A stretch of DNA of 64,000 bases from the NCBI GenBank assembly GCA_019359355.1, contig JAHHHM010000007.1, forward strand, positions 1-64,000. Reading direction: 5' to 3'. Under the pieces are notes generated by a model. It saw only the letters and a list, made by a program, of their open reading frames with translations, ran no database searches and was not told the DNA's origin. Shown piece by piece: positions 54,339 through 62,852 of this stretch. The DNA is from Microcoleus vaginatus WJT46-NPBG5 (GTDB taxonomy: Bacteria; Cyanobacteriota; Cyanobacteriia; Cyanobacteriales; Oscillatoriaceae). Both the position numbers and the translations under genes were made by a program. The stretch's first letter is position 1, and each line of letters starts with the position of its first letter.

Positions 54339-57029
54339 ATGCATCGTCATCTACATCGCCTTGGCGTTATTAGTGCAACCTTGCTCATCTCTTTGAGTTG
54401 TCCGTTACCAGTGGTGAGCAATACTTGGGGAAGTGGTGCTGCTTTGGCACAGGCGCAGACAAGAGAACAACGCCGAGACGAGTCATTGCGACTAAATCAA
54501 GTAGGTCTTCAGCAGTTAAATCAAGGTCAGTTTCGAGAAGCTTTAGAGACGTTTCAAAAAGGTTTAGTGATTGTCAGAGAAATTGGTGAGCGCCAAGGTG
54601 AAGGTGCAACGCTCAACAATATTGGGTTAGTTTACGACAGCCTAGGACAGTACCCCAAAGCTTTGGAGTATTATCAACAAGCCTTAGCTATTCACCAAGA
54701 AATTGGTAATAAGGCAGGGGAGGGTACAACGCTCAACAATATTGGTGCAGTTTACGACAGCCTAGGACAGTACCCCAAAGCTTTGGAGTATTATCAACAA
54801 TCCTTAGTCATTGCTAACGAAATTGGTGACAAGGCAGGGGAAGGTACGACGCTCAACAATATTGGTGCAGTTCACCGCGACCTAGGACAGTACCCCCAAG
54901 CCTTGGAGTCTTATCAACAATCTTTAGCTATTCGCAAAGCAATTGGTGACAAGGCAGGGGAAGGTGTAACGCTCAACGGTATTGGGTTAGTTTCCGACAA
55001 CCTAGGACAGTATCCTAAAGCCTTGGAGTCTTATCAACAATCTTTAGCTATTCGCAAAGCAATTGGTGACAAGGCAGGGGAAGGTGTAACGCTCAACAAT
55101 ATTGGGTCAGTTTACGACAGCCTAGGACAGTACCCTAAAGCCTTGGAGTCTTATCAACAAGCCTTAGCTATTCACCAAGAAATTGGTAATAAGGCAGGGG
55201 AGGGTACGACGCTCAGCAATATGGGGTTAGTTTACGACAGCCTAGGACAGTATCCTAAAGCCTTGGAGTCTTATCAACAAGCCTTAGCTATTCACCAAGA
55301 AATTGGTGACAAGGCAGGGGAGGGTACGACGCTCAACAATATTGGGTCAGTTTACGACAACCTAGGACAGTACCCTAAAGCTTTGGAGTCTTATCAACAA
55401 GCCTTAGCGATTCACCAAGAAATTGGTAATAAGGCAGGGGAGGGTACGACGCTCAACAATATTGGGTCAGTTTACGACAACCTAGGACAGTACCCCAAAG
55501 CCTTGGAGTCTTATCAACAAGCCTTAGCGATTCACCAAGAAATTGGTAACAAGGCAGAAGAAGGTATGACGCTCACCAATATTGGGTCATTTTACTATAC
55601 TCAAGGTAAATATTTCCAAGCCGAAACCACCTTATTGGCAGCGATTGAAGCTTGGGAATCCCTCCGACCGCGAGAATTAAAAGATGACCAAAAAATCTCT
55701 ATCTTTGAGCGGCAAGCTACTACCTACCGATTACTGCAACAAGCTTTGGTTGCACAAAATAAATTTGACGAAGCACTCTTAATTGCCGAACGCAGTCGCG
55801 GTCGTGCTTTGGTGGAGTTATTAGACTCCAAGCTCTCACAAAACCCCAGCAATCAACCCAATATCAAACCCCCAACCCTTCCAGAAATTCAGCAAATTGC
55901 TTCTCAACAAAACGCTACCCTTGTTCAATATTCAATTATTGATGAACCTTACCAAATTCAAGGAAAACAAGAATGGCAGCAATCCAAGCTCTACATTTGG
56001 GTGATTAAACCCACAGGTGAAATTGCCTACAAGCAAGTAGACCTGAAAAAATTATTGAACACATCCCTACAAGACCTCGTTACCATCAGCCGTGATGCTA
56101 TGGATGTCAGGGGTAGAGGTCTTTTTGAAGTAACTGTTGCTAATCCCCAACCCGAAAACTCAACCGAGAAATTACAACAACTCCACCAACTCCTCATCGC
56201 ACCCATTGCCGACTTGCTCCCAAAAAACCCAGATGAGCGAGTCATCTTTATCCCGCAAGAATCGTTGTTTCTCGTCCCCTTCCCCGCACTGCAAGACGAG
56301 CAAGGCAAATACTTAATTGAAAAACATACTATCCTCACCGCACCGGCTATTCAAGTTTTGGACTTAACCCACAAGCAAAAGCACAATGGTCAAAGGTCAG
56401 TCAAGGATGTGCTAGTTGTGGGCAATCCTACCATGCCCAAAATTAAAATCGGAGAATTAGTTGCAAACTTAGATCCTCTCCGTGGTGCGGAAAGGGAAGC
56501 GATTCAAATTGCCAAACTTTTAAACACCGAAGCACTGATAGGTAGCAAAGCCACCAAAACAATGGTGATCGAGAAAATGCAACAAGCACGCATCATTCAT
56601 CTGGCTACCCACGGCTTACTTGATGATTTTAAAGGATTCGGTATACCCGGAGCAATCGCGCTTGCTCCTGCCGGCAAACCGGATGATGCGCTTGATGGTT
56701 TACTCACTGCCGGCGAAATATTCGACATGAAACTGCAAGCTGATTTAGTTGTCCTCAGCGCCTGCGACACCGGACGCGGTGACATTAAAGGCGATGGTGT
56801 CGTTGGCTTATCTCGCTCTTTAATTGCGGCGGGAGTTCCGAGCGTCCTGGTATCACTGTGGGCCGTTAATGATAATTCTACTGCCTTTTTGATGAATGAA
56901 TTTTATCGCTCTCTGCAACAAAATCCTGACAAAGCTGTTGCCCTACGTCAAGCCATGCTCACCACCATGAAAGAATATCCCAATCCTAGACAATGGGCGG
57001 CATTTACGCTGATTGGCGAGGCGAATTGA
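54339..57029 (+). CDS. Secreted TPR-CHAT protein with recently amplified TPRs
   Basis: The ATG at 54339 begins a signal peptide (MHRHLHRLG, a hydrophobic core, then AALAQAQ), preferred over the upstream GTG frame start at 54255. Ten 40-residue TPR units (LGQYPKALESYQQALAIHQE type) follow, eight of them nearly identical even at DNA level. The CHAT domain (about residues 570-890) has the His in IHLATHGLLDD and the Cys in VVLSACDTGRGD, so it should be catalytically competent. It is predicted to be exported. The target is unknown. It is the second CHAT gene in the window, not linked to an exoprotein array. Confidence 0.93.
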   Translation: MHRHLHRLGVISATLLISLSCPLPVVSNTWGSGAALAQAQTREQRRDESLRLNQVGLQQLNQGQFREALETFQKGLVIVREIGERQGEGATLNNIGLVYDSLGQYPKALEYYQQALAIHQEIGNKAGEGTTLNNIGAVYDSLGQYPKALEYYQQSLVIANEIGDKAGEGTTLNNIGAVHRDLGQYPQALESYQQSLAIRKAIGDKAGEGVTLNGIGLVSDNLGQYPKALESYQQSLAIRKAIGDKAGEGVTLNNIGSVYDSLGQYPKALESYQQALAIHQEIGNKAGEGTTLSNMGLVYDSLGQYPKALESYQQALAIHQEIGDKAGEGTTLNNIGSVYDNLGQYPKALESYQQALAIHQEIGNKAGEGTTLNNIGSVYDNLGQYPKALESYQQALAIHQEIGNKAEEGMTLTNIGSFYYTQGKYFQAETTLLAAIEAWESLRPRELKDDQKISIFERQATTYRLLQQALVAQNKFDEALLIAERSRGRALVELLDSKLSQNPSNQPNIKPPTLPEIQQIASQQNATLVQYSIIDEPYQIQGKQEWQQSKLYIWVIKPTGEIAYKQVDLKKLLNTSLQDLVTISRDAMDVRGRGLFEVTVANPQPENSTEKLQQLHQLLIAPIADLLPKNPDERVIFIPQESLFLVPFPALQDEQGKYLIEKHTILTAPAIQVLDLTHKQKHNGQRSVKDVLVVGNPTMPKIKIGELVANLDPLRGAEREAIQIAKLLNTEALIGSKATKTMVIEKMQQARIIHLATHGLLDDFKGFGIPGAIALAPAGKPDDALDGLLTAGEIFDMKLQADLVVLSACDTGRGDIKGDGVVGLSRSLIAAGVPSVLVSLWAVNDNSTAFLMNEFYRSLQQNPDKAVALRQAMLTTMKEYPNPRQWAAFTLIGEAN
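54598..55557 (+). repeat. Eight tandem 120-bp near-identical TPR-coding repeats
   Basis: Each unit encodes GEGTTLNNIGxVYDxLGQYP followed by KALESYQQALAIHQEIGxKA. Long runs are identical in every copy, for example CCTAGGACAGTA and TTATCAACAA. The low divergence at silent sites shows recent expansion or gene conversion, so copy number probably varies between strains. Confidence 0.95.
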
Positions 57030-57587
57030 AGACTTATAAATATTTCAATTAACAGCCCATAAATATCAATTTGCACCACAATTATGTCAAGGCAAAAATT
57101 AGCTTTTTCAAGACTTTTCATGATCTAATTTTGGCTTTTATTAAAAAAAATGCTTCTTTCGATAAGATTTATTCGAGTGACTTTTGAGGTATTTTTATAC
57201 TCAATCCGGTTAAACATAGCAACCTGAAATTCGGCTGTGTGAGTCACGTTCCCCACTGCGGCGCGACTAAACTATCGGGTGAGTGACTCACGCACTCTTG
57301 TGCATTGTGTCCCGCAAAAAAGTCTGCTGAATTAACTCTTTGGCATAAGTTTTCTTTAGATGATTTCTCTATAAGCGGGAGGATTTGATTCCCAGACGGG
57401 TTCTCGGCGGGGTACTCACTCCACTAGGGACTTAAGTCCCTGTCTCATAGCTTAAGTCAGTTTCATCTGTGTAAAAGCTTGAGTGCGCTGCCTCTCAAAA
57501 CCGGCTTTGGTATCAGTTCTTGACCTCGCTTGCAACTCGAAGTCATTATGATTATGATTTATAAAGAAGGACAAAAGGAGATGCAAC
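57030..57587. other. Intergenic region with two inverted repeats
   Basis: These 558 bases contain a 9-bp inverted repeat GTGAGTCAC (57239-57247)/GTGACTCAC (57283-57291) and a perfect 16-bp palindrome AGGGACTTAAGTCCCT (57426-57441). The part just before the sulfiredoxin gene has a good ribosome site (AAAGGAG). No ORF or RNA gene was recognised. Confidence 0.45.
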
Positions 57588-57848
57588 ATGAGAGTCGAAG
57601 AGATTCCCCTCGCGCAAATTCGCCGGCCTCTACCACGCAAAAACGATCCGGCTAAAGTGGAGGCGCTGATGGAGTCGATCAAAGAAATCGGTGTAAAAGA
57701 ACCCATCGACGTGTTAGAAGTTGATGGCCAATATTACGGATTCTCTGGCTGCCACCGCTACGAGGCTTGCCAGCGTTTGGGACTGGAAACGATTCCCTGC
57801 AAAATCCGCCGTGCACCCCGTTCTGTACTGCAAATGCATCTAGCCTAG
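57588..57848 (+). CDS. srxA: Sulfiredoxin
   Basis: The 86-residue ParB-like-fold protein has the catalytic FSGCHRYEA motif (Cys near residue 52) and the nucleotide-binding PLPRKNDPAKVEALMESI region of sulfiredoxins. It reduces the sulphinic form of hyperoxidised 2-Cys peroxiredoxin with ATP. A typical Shine-Dalgarno site precedes it. The Dps gene follows 125 bases downstream on the same strand, fitting a shared role in peroxide defence. Confidence 0.92.
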   Translation: MRVEEIPLAQIRRPLPRKNDPAKVEALMESIKEIGVKEPIDVLEVDGQYYGFSGCHRYEACQRLGLETIPCKIRRAPRSVLQMHLA

Positions 57849-57973
57849 AGAAGGCCGGTTTGAAATCTTCCTAGGGGGAGTTGCGCCGCAATGGCTGTAG
57901 CCCTTAAATGTAATGCAGGTTAGAGTACAGAATTAACAACCCGTTGAATTCTATAGTTAAATAAGGATGCAGT

Positions 57974-58465
57974 ATGCAAGTTCAACCCAAATCCATGAAA
58001 GTTGACATCGGAATTGACGAAAAGACCAGAAGTGAGATTGCGGAGGGACTCTCTAGACTCCTCGCTGACACCTATTCGCTATACCTCAAAACCCATAACT
58101 TTCATTGGAACGTCACCGGCCCAATGTTCCAAACGTTGCACTTGATGTTTGAGACGCAATACAACGAACTGGCTTTAGCCGTCGATCTGATTGCTGAACG
58201 CATTAGGGCATTAGGTTTTCCTGCGCCCGGTACTTACAGCGAATTTGCGAAGTTAAGCGCAATTGAAGAAACGCCTGGAGTTCCGAAAGCAGAAGAAATG
58301 ATTCGCCTGTTGGTGCAAGGTCAAGAAACTGTAGCACGAACCGCCCGTTCAATTTTCTCCGTTGTCGATCAAGCCAGTGATGAACCCACGGCAGATTTGC
58401 TGACTCAACGGCTGCAAGTCCATGAAAAAACTGCGTGGATGCTGAGAAGCTTGCTAGAGGAATAG
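57974..58465 (+). CDS. dps: Dps family ferritin-like DNA-binding protein
   Basis: The 163-residue protein has the Dps ferroxidase pattern: His in [20 protein letters not shown] (about residue 40), then an Asp/Glu region [20 protein letters not shown]. It should form a 12-mer that oxidises and stores iron using hydrogen peroxide. The N-terminal tail is short, so DNA binding is uncertain. A good RBS (AAGGA) lies six bases before the ATG. It follows the sulfiredoxin gene. Confidence 0.95.
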   Translation: MQVQPKSMKVDIGIDEKTRSEIAEGLSRLLADTYSLYLKTHNFHWNVTGPMFQTLHLMFETQYNELALAVDLIAERIRALGFPAPGTYSEFAKLSAIEETPGVPKAEEMIRLLVQGQETVARTARSIFSVVDQASDEPTADLLTQRLQVHEKTAWMLRSLLEE

Positions 58466-58499
58466 GTTCAAAGTCAGTTGTACCAATCTCTTCTAGAAG

Positions 58500-58534
58500 T
58501 AGAGGGGGAAAGAGGGAGACAGGGAGAGGGGGAA
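58500..58534. repeat. Purine-rich short repeats GGGAGACAGGGAGAGGG
   Basis: AGAGGGGGAAAGAGGGAGA is followed by CAGGGAGAGGGGGAAAA: heptamer-like units of the cyanobacterial intergenic type, between the dps and HTH-GrpE-like genes. Confidence 0.6.
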
Positions 58535-58632
58535 AATTACAGATTTCCTTCAACCAGAATCCTATCTCAATCCCCTATTTTCAGCTTTCTAGTGTCAAAA
58601 AATTATTGAGAAATTGCAAGATTTAATTTAAG

Positions 58633-59265
58633 ATGTCTGCGTCTAAAGATCAAGACTACACCCACCGGCTGCAAGCGTTGATGAAGCAGGCGGGGGTTTC
58701 TAGTTTTAAGGCACTCTCGCGGCAAGCCGGTGTTTCTGAATGGCAAGTGAGGCAACTGCGGCGAGGGCAAGTATCACAAATGCGAGTGGAGAACTTGCAA
58801 AAGCTGAGCAACGCGTTGCAAATATCGCTAAGTGAATTGCTGACAACGTTTTTAACAGATGAGCCGGCACCGGCATCAACAGCCGCATTGCAACAAGAAT
58901 ATCGGCGTTTGCAAGCGCAATTGGCAGAACAGCGAACGTCTTTGATGCAGGAATTTCAGCAAGCCGCCGTGCAAACTCTGGAACCTTGGATGCGATTTTG
59001 GCCTACGGCAGCTTATGCGGCGCAGCAAAAGCCTGATATGCCGGCAACCAAATTATTGCCGCTTGTGCGTCCAGTTGAGCAATTATTGCAGCAGTGGGGT
59101 GTAGAGGCAATTGAGCAGGTGGGTGCCGAAGTCCCTTATGATCCCCGCCGGCACCAACTCAAGCAAGGAACGGCTGAACCGGGGCAGCCGGTGAAAGTGT
59201 CTAACATTGGCTATCAGCAAGGTGATAAACTGCTTTACCGTGCTCAGGTTAGCCCTTTGGGGTAA
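58633..59265 (+). CDS. Helix-turn-helix protein with GrpE-like C-terminal domain
   Basis: The 210-residue protein has an XRE-type helix-turn-helix (SFKALSRQAGVSEWQVRQLR, about residues 24-43) in a segment up to about 78. A long helix/coiled coil follows (LQQEYRRLQAQLAEQRTSLM). The C-terminus (VPYDPRRHQLKQGT; VSNIGYQQGDKLLYRAQVS) resembles the beta domain of GrpE, the Hsp70 nucleotide-exchange factor. A fusion of a DNA-binding module with a GrpE-like fold suggests a chaperone-linked regulator. I know such cyanobacterial proteins only as uncharacterised; the function is inferred. Confidence 0.85.
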   Translation: MSASKDQDYTHRLQALMKQAGVSSFKALSRQAGVSEWQVRQLRRGQVSQMRVENLQKLSNALQISLSELLTTFLTDEPAPASTAALQQEYRRLQAQLAEQRTSLMQEFQQAAVQTLEPWMRFWPTAAYAAQQKPDMPATKLLPLVRPVEQLLQQWGVEAIEQVGAEVPYDPRRHQLKQGTAEPGQPVKVSNIGYQQGDKLLYRAQVSPLG

Positions 59266-59271
59266 GGATTG

Positions 59272-60045
59272 TCATTTCTTTCTCGGTGCCAAGGGATCAA
59301 GCCAATGGAAAATTTGTTGTTTGAGCTGATTTAAATCTCGATAAACTTCTTGCCGCATCCATTGCCCAAGGGCATCCATTGGCGTAAACACTTGGCCAAC
59401 CGGCCAACTGAGGTCTTGTCCCAAGGGCGTCAGATGGTTACCGTTGAGGGTTTGCAGCGTCACCATGTTGGGAAACATCCGCTGCAAAACCTGATTTAAA
59501 AGTAACGTTTGGTCAATATCGTCATTATTGAATTTGATCAGCAGATTGCGCCGGATTCGGTAGCCTTGGGCAATAATGTCATTGGTTTCCAAGGGCGACG
59601 GCGTAAACTCGATAGTAAAGGCCGGCCTGAACTGCTCGACTAAAGGGATCGCTCGACTGGCGGGGTAATTATTAAACGAAATCAGAATATTACCGGCGCG
59701 TTCCACCTCAAACAAGCTGCCAATCAATAAATGCAATTTACAGCCCATGCTGTGCCCAACCCCGTAAATGGGCAAATATCGCTTGCGGAGCATTCCTGTG
59801 GAGTGTAAGCGATTGAGCGTTTGCTCAAAGTTCCACAGTACAGATCGTGCGATTTCGGTATGATCTAGGGTGTTTACAAACGGTGTCGCCACCACTGCAT
59901 ACCCTTGCCGGTTTAGCTCCTCTAATAACCATCGATAGGTCAGCTGGGGTGCAGCTGCCACAAAAGCGCCCCCAAGGAAATGCACCATGCCGGTGGGCCG
60001 AGGGGGAATGAGAACCCAGCTACCCGCTACTTCCTGCCAGTCCAT
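59272..60045 (-). CDS. DUF1350 family alpha/beta-hydrolase-like protein
   Basis: About 257 residues from the ATG at 60045 (a TTG lies two codons upstream). The core MVHFLGGAFVAAAPQLTYRW and GVGHSMGCKLHLLIGSLFEV (with a GHSMG nucleophile-elbow-like Ser) match the DUF1350 family of cyanobacteria and chloroplasts, which is related to alpha/beta hydrolases. The substrate is unknown. The gene is convergent with the HTH-GrpE-like gene, whose stop lies six bases away. Confidence 0.92.
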   Translation of the reverse strand: MDWQEVAGSWVLIPPRPTGMVHFLGGAFVAAAPQLTYRWLLEELNRQGYAVVATPFVNTLDHTEIARSVLWNFEQTLNRLHSTGMLRKRYLPIYGVGHSMGCKLHLLIGSLFEVERAGNILISFNNYPASRAIPLVEQFRPAFTIEFTPSPLETNDIIAQGYRIRRNLLIKFNNDDIDQTLLLNQVLQRMFPNMVTLQTLNGNHLTPLGQDLSWPVGQVFTPMDALGQWMRQEVYRDLNQLKQQIFHWLDPLAPRKK

Positions 60046-61163
60046 GCTCAAAACAATTCAGTCGTTTTTTCTACTTCCAGTATAGGCTCGCCCAGCCTTG
60101 CATTTTTCCCAATTACCTACATCCGATCTCGTAACTTGCTGATTTTTTTTAGATTTTTTTGATATCTGCTTTTAAGCTTTTTTCTAGAGTTTGCAATCTA
60201 TCCTAGGAAAGATAAAGGCGTCAGCTATTGCCTTTCTAGCGCTGCGCTGCCCGATGATAGTTTCCAGCAATGGCGTTCAAATCCAATAATTTTAGTGTGT
60301 TCAGCTCAGCTTTGTTTTATGTTTGTAAAGTTTCTGTAAATTCTTTCTATTAAACTGCAGTACGTCAGAAAATTCTTTTTTTGAGATTTGTAAAGCTTTT
60401 GTAAATTCTCTCCCTAAAATTACTGTATCCAGGCACAAATTTTTTCGTTTTACAGTCTAAGCAAGCCCTATAATCTTGAGGGTGGGTTTCAGGAGCTTCT
60501 GAGCGGCTTTGAAATAATGTTGGTGAGTAAAACGGGCAATTCTTATGCTATGATGACTTAAAAATTTGCGGATTGGGCGACTCAGTTAGCAGTTTTTTAA
60601 AGACTCGATGAACTCTTCTTAGGGAAAGACATGAGGAGGCTGTTATCATAAGCGCTAAGTTGCTTAATCGCAAGCCGATTATAAGAAATCGTGCCTTTGC
60701 CTTTCTGGGTTTGCGCCGCTTCTTCAGTGTTTATCTACCAGAATTATAGAAATAATTGTCAATGCCGGTCTGATGCCATGTTTTAATGCTCTGGAACATC
60801 GTCATTAGCCTTAAAAAAATATTAAATAATATAAAATTGTAGTTTAGACAACAAACATAATTGGTGCTTTCGAGGAGTATATAAACTTAGGGCTAGGATA
60901 GAAAGGCTTGCCCAATCATTCAAGTCAGGGTAGCACTCAGTTTAAAGTTCTATTAATCAACGTAAAGATTTAATAGAAAACGCACTGGTAATTAGCAAAA
61001 ATTTAAGTTTAACTCGGTTTAACTTGCTGTTAATCCTTGTTTAAGGATTGAACAGTAAATTATCTAGATAAGCCAGTTATGGTGCCGGCTGATAGATAGT
61101 TTCACTAATATTTTTCATCGTTAATCAATAATATTTCTGAAAACTTACGGGGAGACTTCCAGT
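60046..61163. other. 1.1-kb gene-free region upstream of the histidine kinase
   Basis: The region is AT-rich and divergent on both sides. Besides the direct repeats listed separately I see no protein gene, tRNA or recognised riboswitch. GGGGAGACTTCC just before the kinase ATG is a fair ribosome site. Confidence 0.4.
60322..60409. promoter_or_regulatory. Two direct repeats with an 11-base period (candidate response-regulator sites)
   Basis: TTTGTAAAGTTTCTGTAAATT (60322) and TTTGTAAAGCTTTTGTAAATT (60387) match at nearly all positions. On the minus strand each contains TTTACAxA-N3-TTTACAAA, two half-sites 11 bases apart. This is the spacing of Pho-box and OmpR-family sites; the half-site resembles the RpaB/HLR1 motif, which has a 10-base period. 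It lies upstream of the DUF1350 gene and far upstream of the kinase. Confidence 0.45.
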
Positions 61164-62684
61164 ATGGTTATGACCAACAGCCACAGATTTATGAGTGTTA
61201 GCAGAAGTGAGCAAACCCAGGGCAAACATCTTACATTTAGGAAGAAAGCTACGGGGACTCACCAAGTGAAAGAGGCTAGCAGTTTACTGAATACCATTAG
61301 GCAAGCGCTTAACTGGCACCATGTGCAGCAGGATCTGCGACAGCATCAGCAGCAGTTGCAACTGCTAGAGGCTCGTTTTCGCAATGTAATTAACAAAAAC
61401 GCAGATAGCATTATCATCGTTAACTCTTTCGGACTGGTAAATTTTGCCAACCCAGCAACAGAATCTCTTTTTAACTGCAAGGTAGAAGAATTGGTTGGTC
61501 GATCACTGTTCGGCTCGTTTGTCGTAGAAAACCCGGCTTGTGAGATGGATACAGCTATTATGCCAGGTGGAGGGACAACCGGCACCGCAGATACACGAAT
61601 CGTGCAAACACAAGTGGATATTACCCCCCTCTGTGGCGACAAAGCCGTTGCAGAAATGCGAGTGGTTGAAACTGAATGGGAAGGAGAAATTGCTTTTCTA
61701 ATCTTGCTGCGCGATATTACCGCACGTTTGCGTGCAGAAGAAGCACTGCGGCAGTCGGAAAGCCGATTTAGAGAACAAGCGCAGCAGTTGCAACAAGCTT
61801 TAGATAACTTGCAGCAAACTCAAGCTCAGCTTGTTCAAACCGAAAAAATGTCAAGTTTGGGACAAATAGTTGCCGGTGTTGCCCACGAAATTAATAACCC
61901 CGTTAACTTTATTTACGGCAATCTCGCTCACGTTAGTCAGTATACAAAAGACTTACTTGAATTAGTAGAACTTTATCAGCAGAACTATCCCAACCCAGTG
62001 CAGGCTATTCAAGAAAAACGGCAAGAAATTGATGTGGATTTTATTATTCAAGATATGCCTAATTTAGTCTCTTCAATGCAGGTGGGAGCCGAGCGCATCC
62101 GTCAAATTGTCATCAGCTTACGGAATTTCTCTCGGCTGGATCAAGCCGAGAAGAAGCGGGTGAATATTCATGAAGGGCTTGACAGCACGCTGCTGATCTT
62201 GCAGAGCCGGCTCAAAGCAAACTCGGATCGCCCTGAGATTGAAATCATCAAAGAATATGGCGAACTTCCTTTAGTAGAATGTTACGCCGGCCAGATGAAT
62301 CAAGTCTTTATGAATATCCTCAGTAATGCCATTGATGCGCTTGAAGAATCTGCCGGCAGCAACCAAACCGCCCAGAAACCACAAATTCGGATTCACACAT
62401 CTGTAGAAACAGAGCATAGGGAACAGGAAACAGGACAAAAAGACCTCCCAATAATCAATTCCCATATTGTGATTCGGATTGCTGACACCGGCAATGGAAT
62501 GACCGAGGAAATTCGCAACCGATTATTTGATCCCTTCTTTACAACAAAACCCGTGGGCAAAGGAACTGGGCTGGGGCTTTCAATCAGTTATCAAATTGTC
62601 AAAGAAAAACATAGCGGTCAATTAAAATGTACTTCATCGCCGGGAGAAGGAGCTGAATTTGTCATTGAGCTGCCCCTTCACTAA
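61164..62684 (+). CDS. PAS-domain histidine kinase
   Basis: The 506-residue protein has an N-terminal helical region, a PAS domain (about residues 70-195; FRNVINKNADSIIIVNSFGL), a coiled-coil linker, an H box GVAHEINNPVNFIYGNL (His near residue 240) and a HATPase domain with N box NILSNAIDALEES and G boxes ADTGNGM and GKGTGLGLSIS. No transmembrane segment is evident, so it is a cytosolic kinase. About codons 416-425 are built of a short-repeat sequence (GGGAACAGGAAACAGG) inside the ATPase domain. No response regulator is adjacent; a GGDEF protein follows. Confidence 0.93.
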   Translation: MVMTNSHRFMSVSRSEQTQGKHLTFRKKATGTHQVKEASSLLNTIRQALNWHHVQQDLRQHQQQLQLLEARFRNVINKNADSIIIVNSFGLVNFANPATESLFNCKVEELVGRSLFGSFVVENPACEMDTAIMPGGGTTGTADTRIVQTQVDITPLCGDKAVAEMRVVETEWEGEIAFLILLRDITARLRAEEALRQSESRFREQAQQLQQALDNLQQTQAQLVQTEKMSSLGQIVAGVAHEINNPVNFIYGNLAHVSQYTKDLLELVELYQQNYPNPVQAIQEKRQEIDVDFIIQDMPNLVSSMQVGAERIRQIVISLRNFSRLDQAEKKRVNIHEGLDSTLLILQSRLKANSDRPEIEIIKEYGELPLVECYAGQMNQVFMNILSNAIDALEESAGSNQTAQKPQIRIHTSVETEHREQETGQKDLPIINSHIVIRIADTGNGMTEEIRNRLFDPFFTTKPVGKGTGLGLSISYQIVKEKHSGQLKCTSSPGEGAEFVIELPLH

Positions 62685-62852
62685 AAATCGCTTTAGGAAA
62701 GTAGTCACTTTATCTGTTAAAAAGGCAAAGAAAAGGAGAAACAAAGATGCTTTTTGTTACCTGGGGCACTTCCTAACAGCAAACACCTCTTCCAACAAAA
62801 ATTGAGTGCGGTACGCAGCAAGGGCTGGAAAACACCAAAGCAGTGCCGCCTA

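Noticed and set aside
54598-55557. Tandem 120-bp repeats as a satellite or CRISPR array
   Set aside because: They are in frame throughout and encode TPR units of the CHAT protein.
57360-57420. tRNA-like GGTTCTCGGC segment with GATTCCCAGA
   Set aside because: No cloverleaf with acceptor stem and anticodon arm can be drawn around it.
60634-60655. ATGAGGAGGCTG start in the 1.1-kb spacer
   Set aside because: The frame closes after a few codons.
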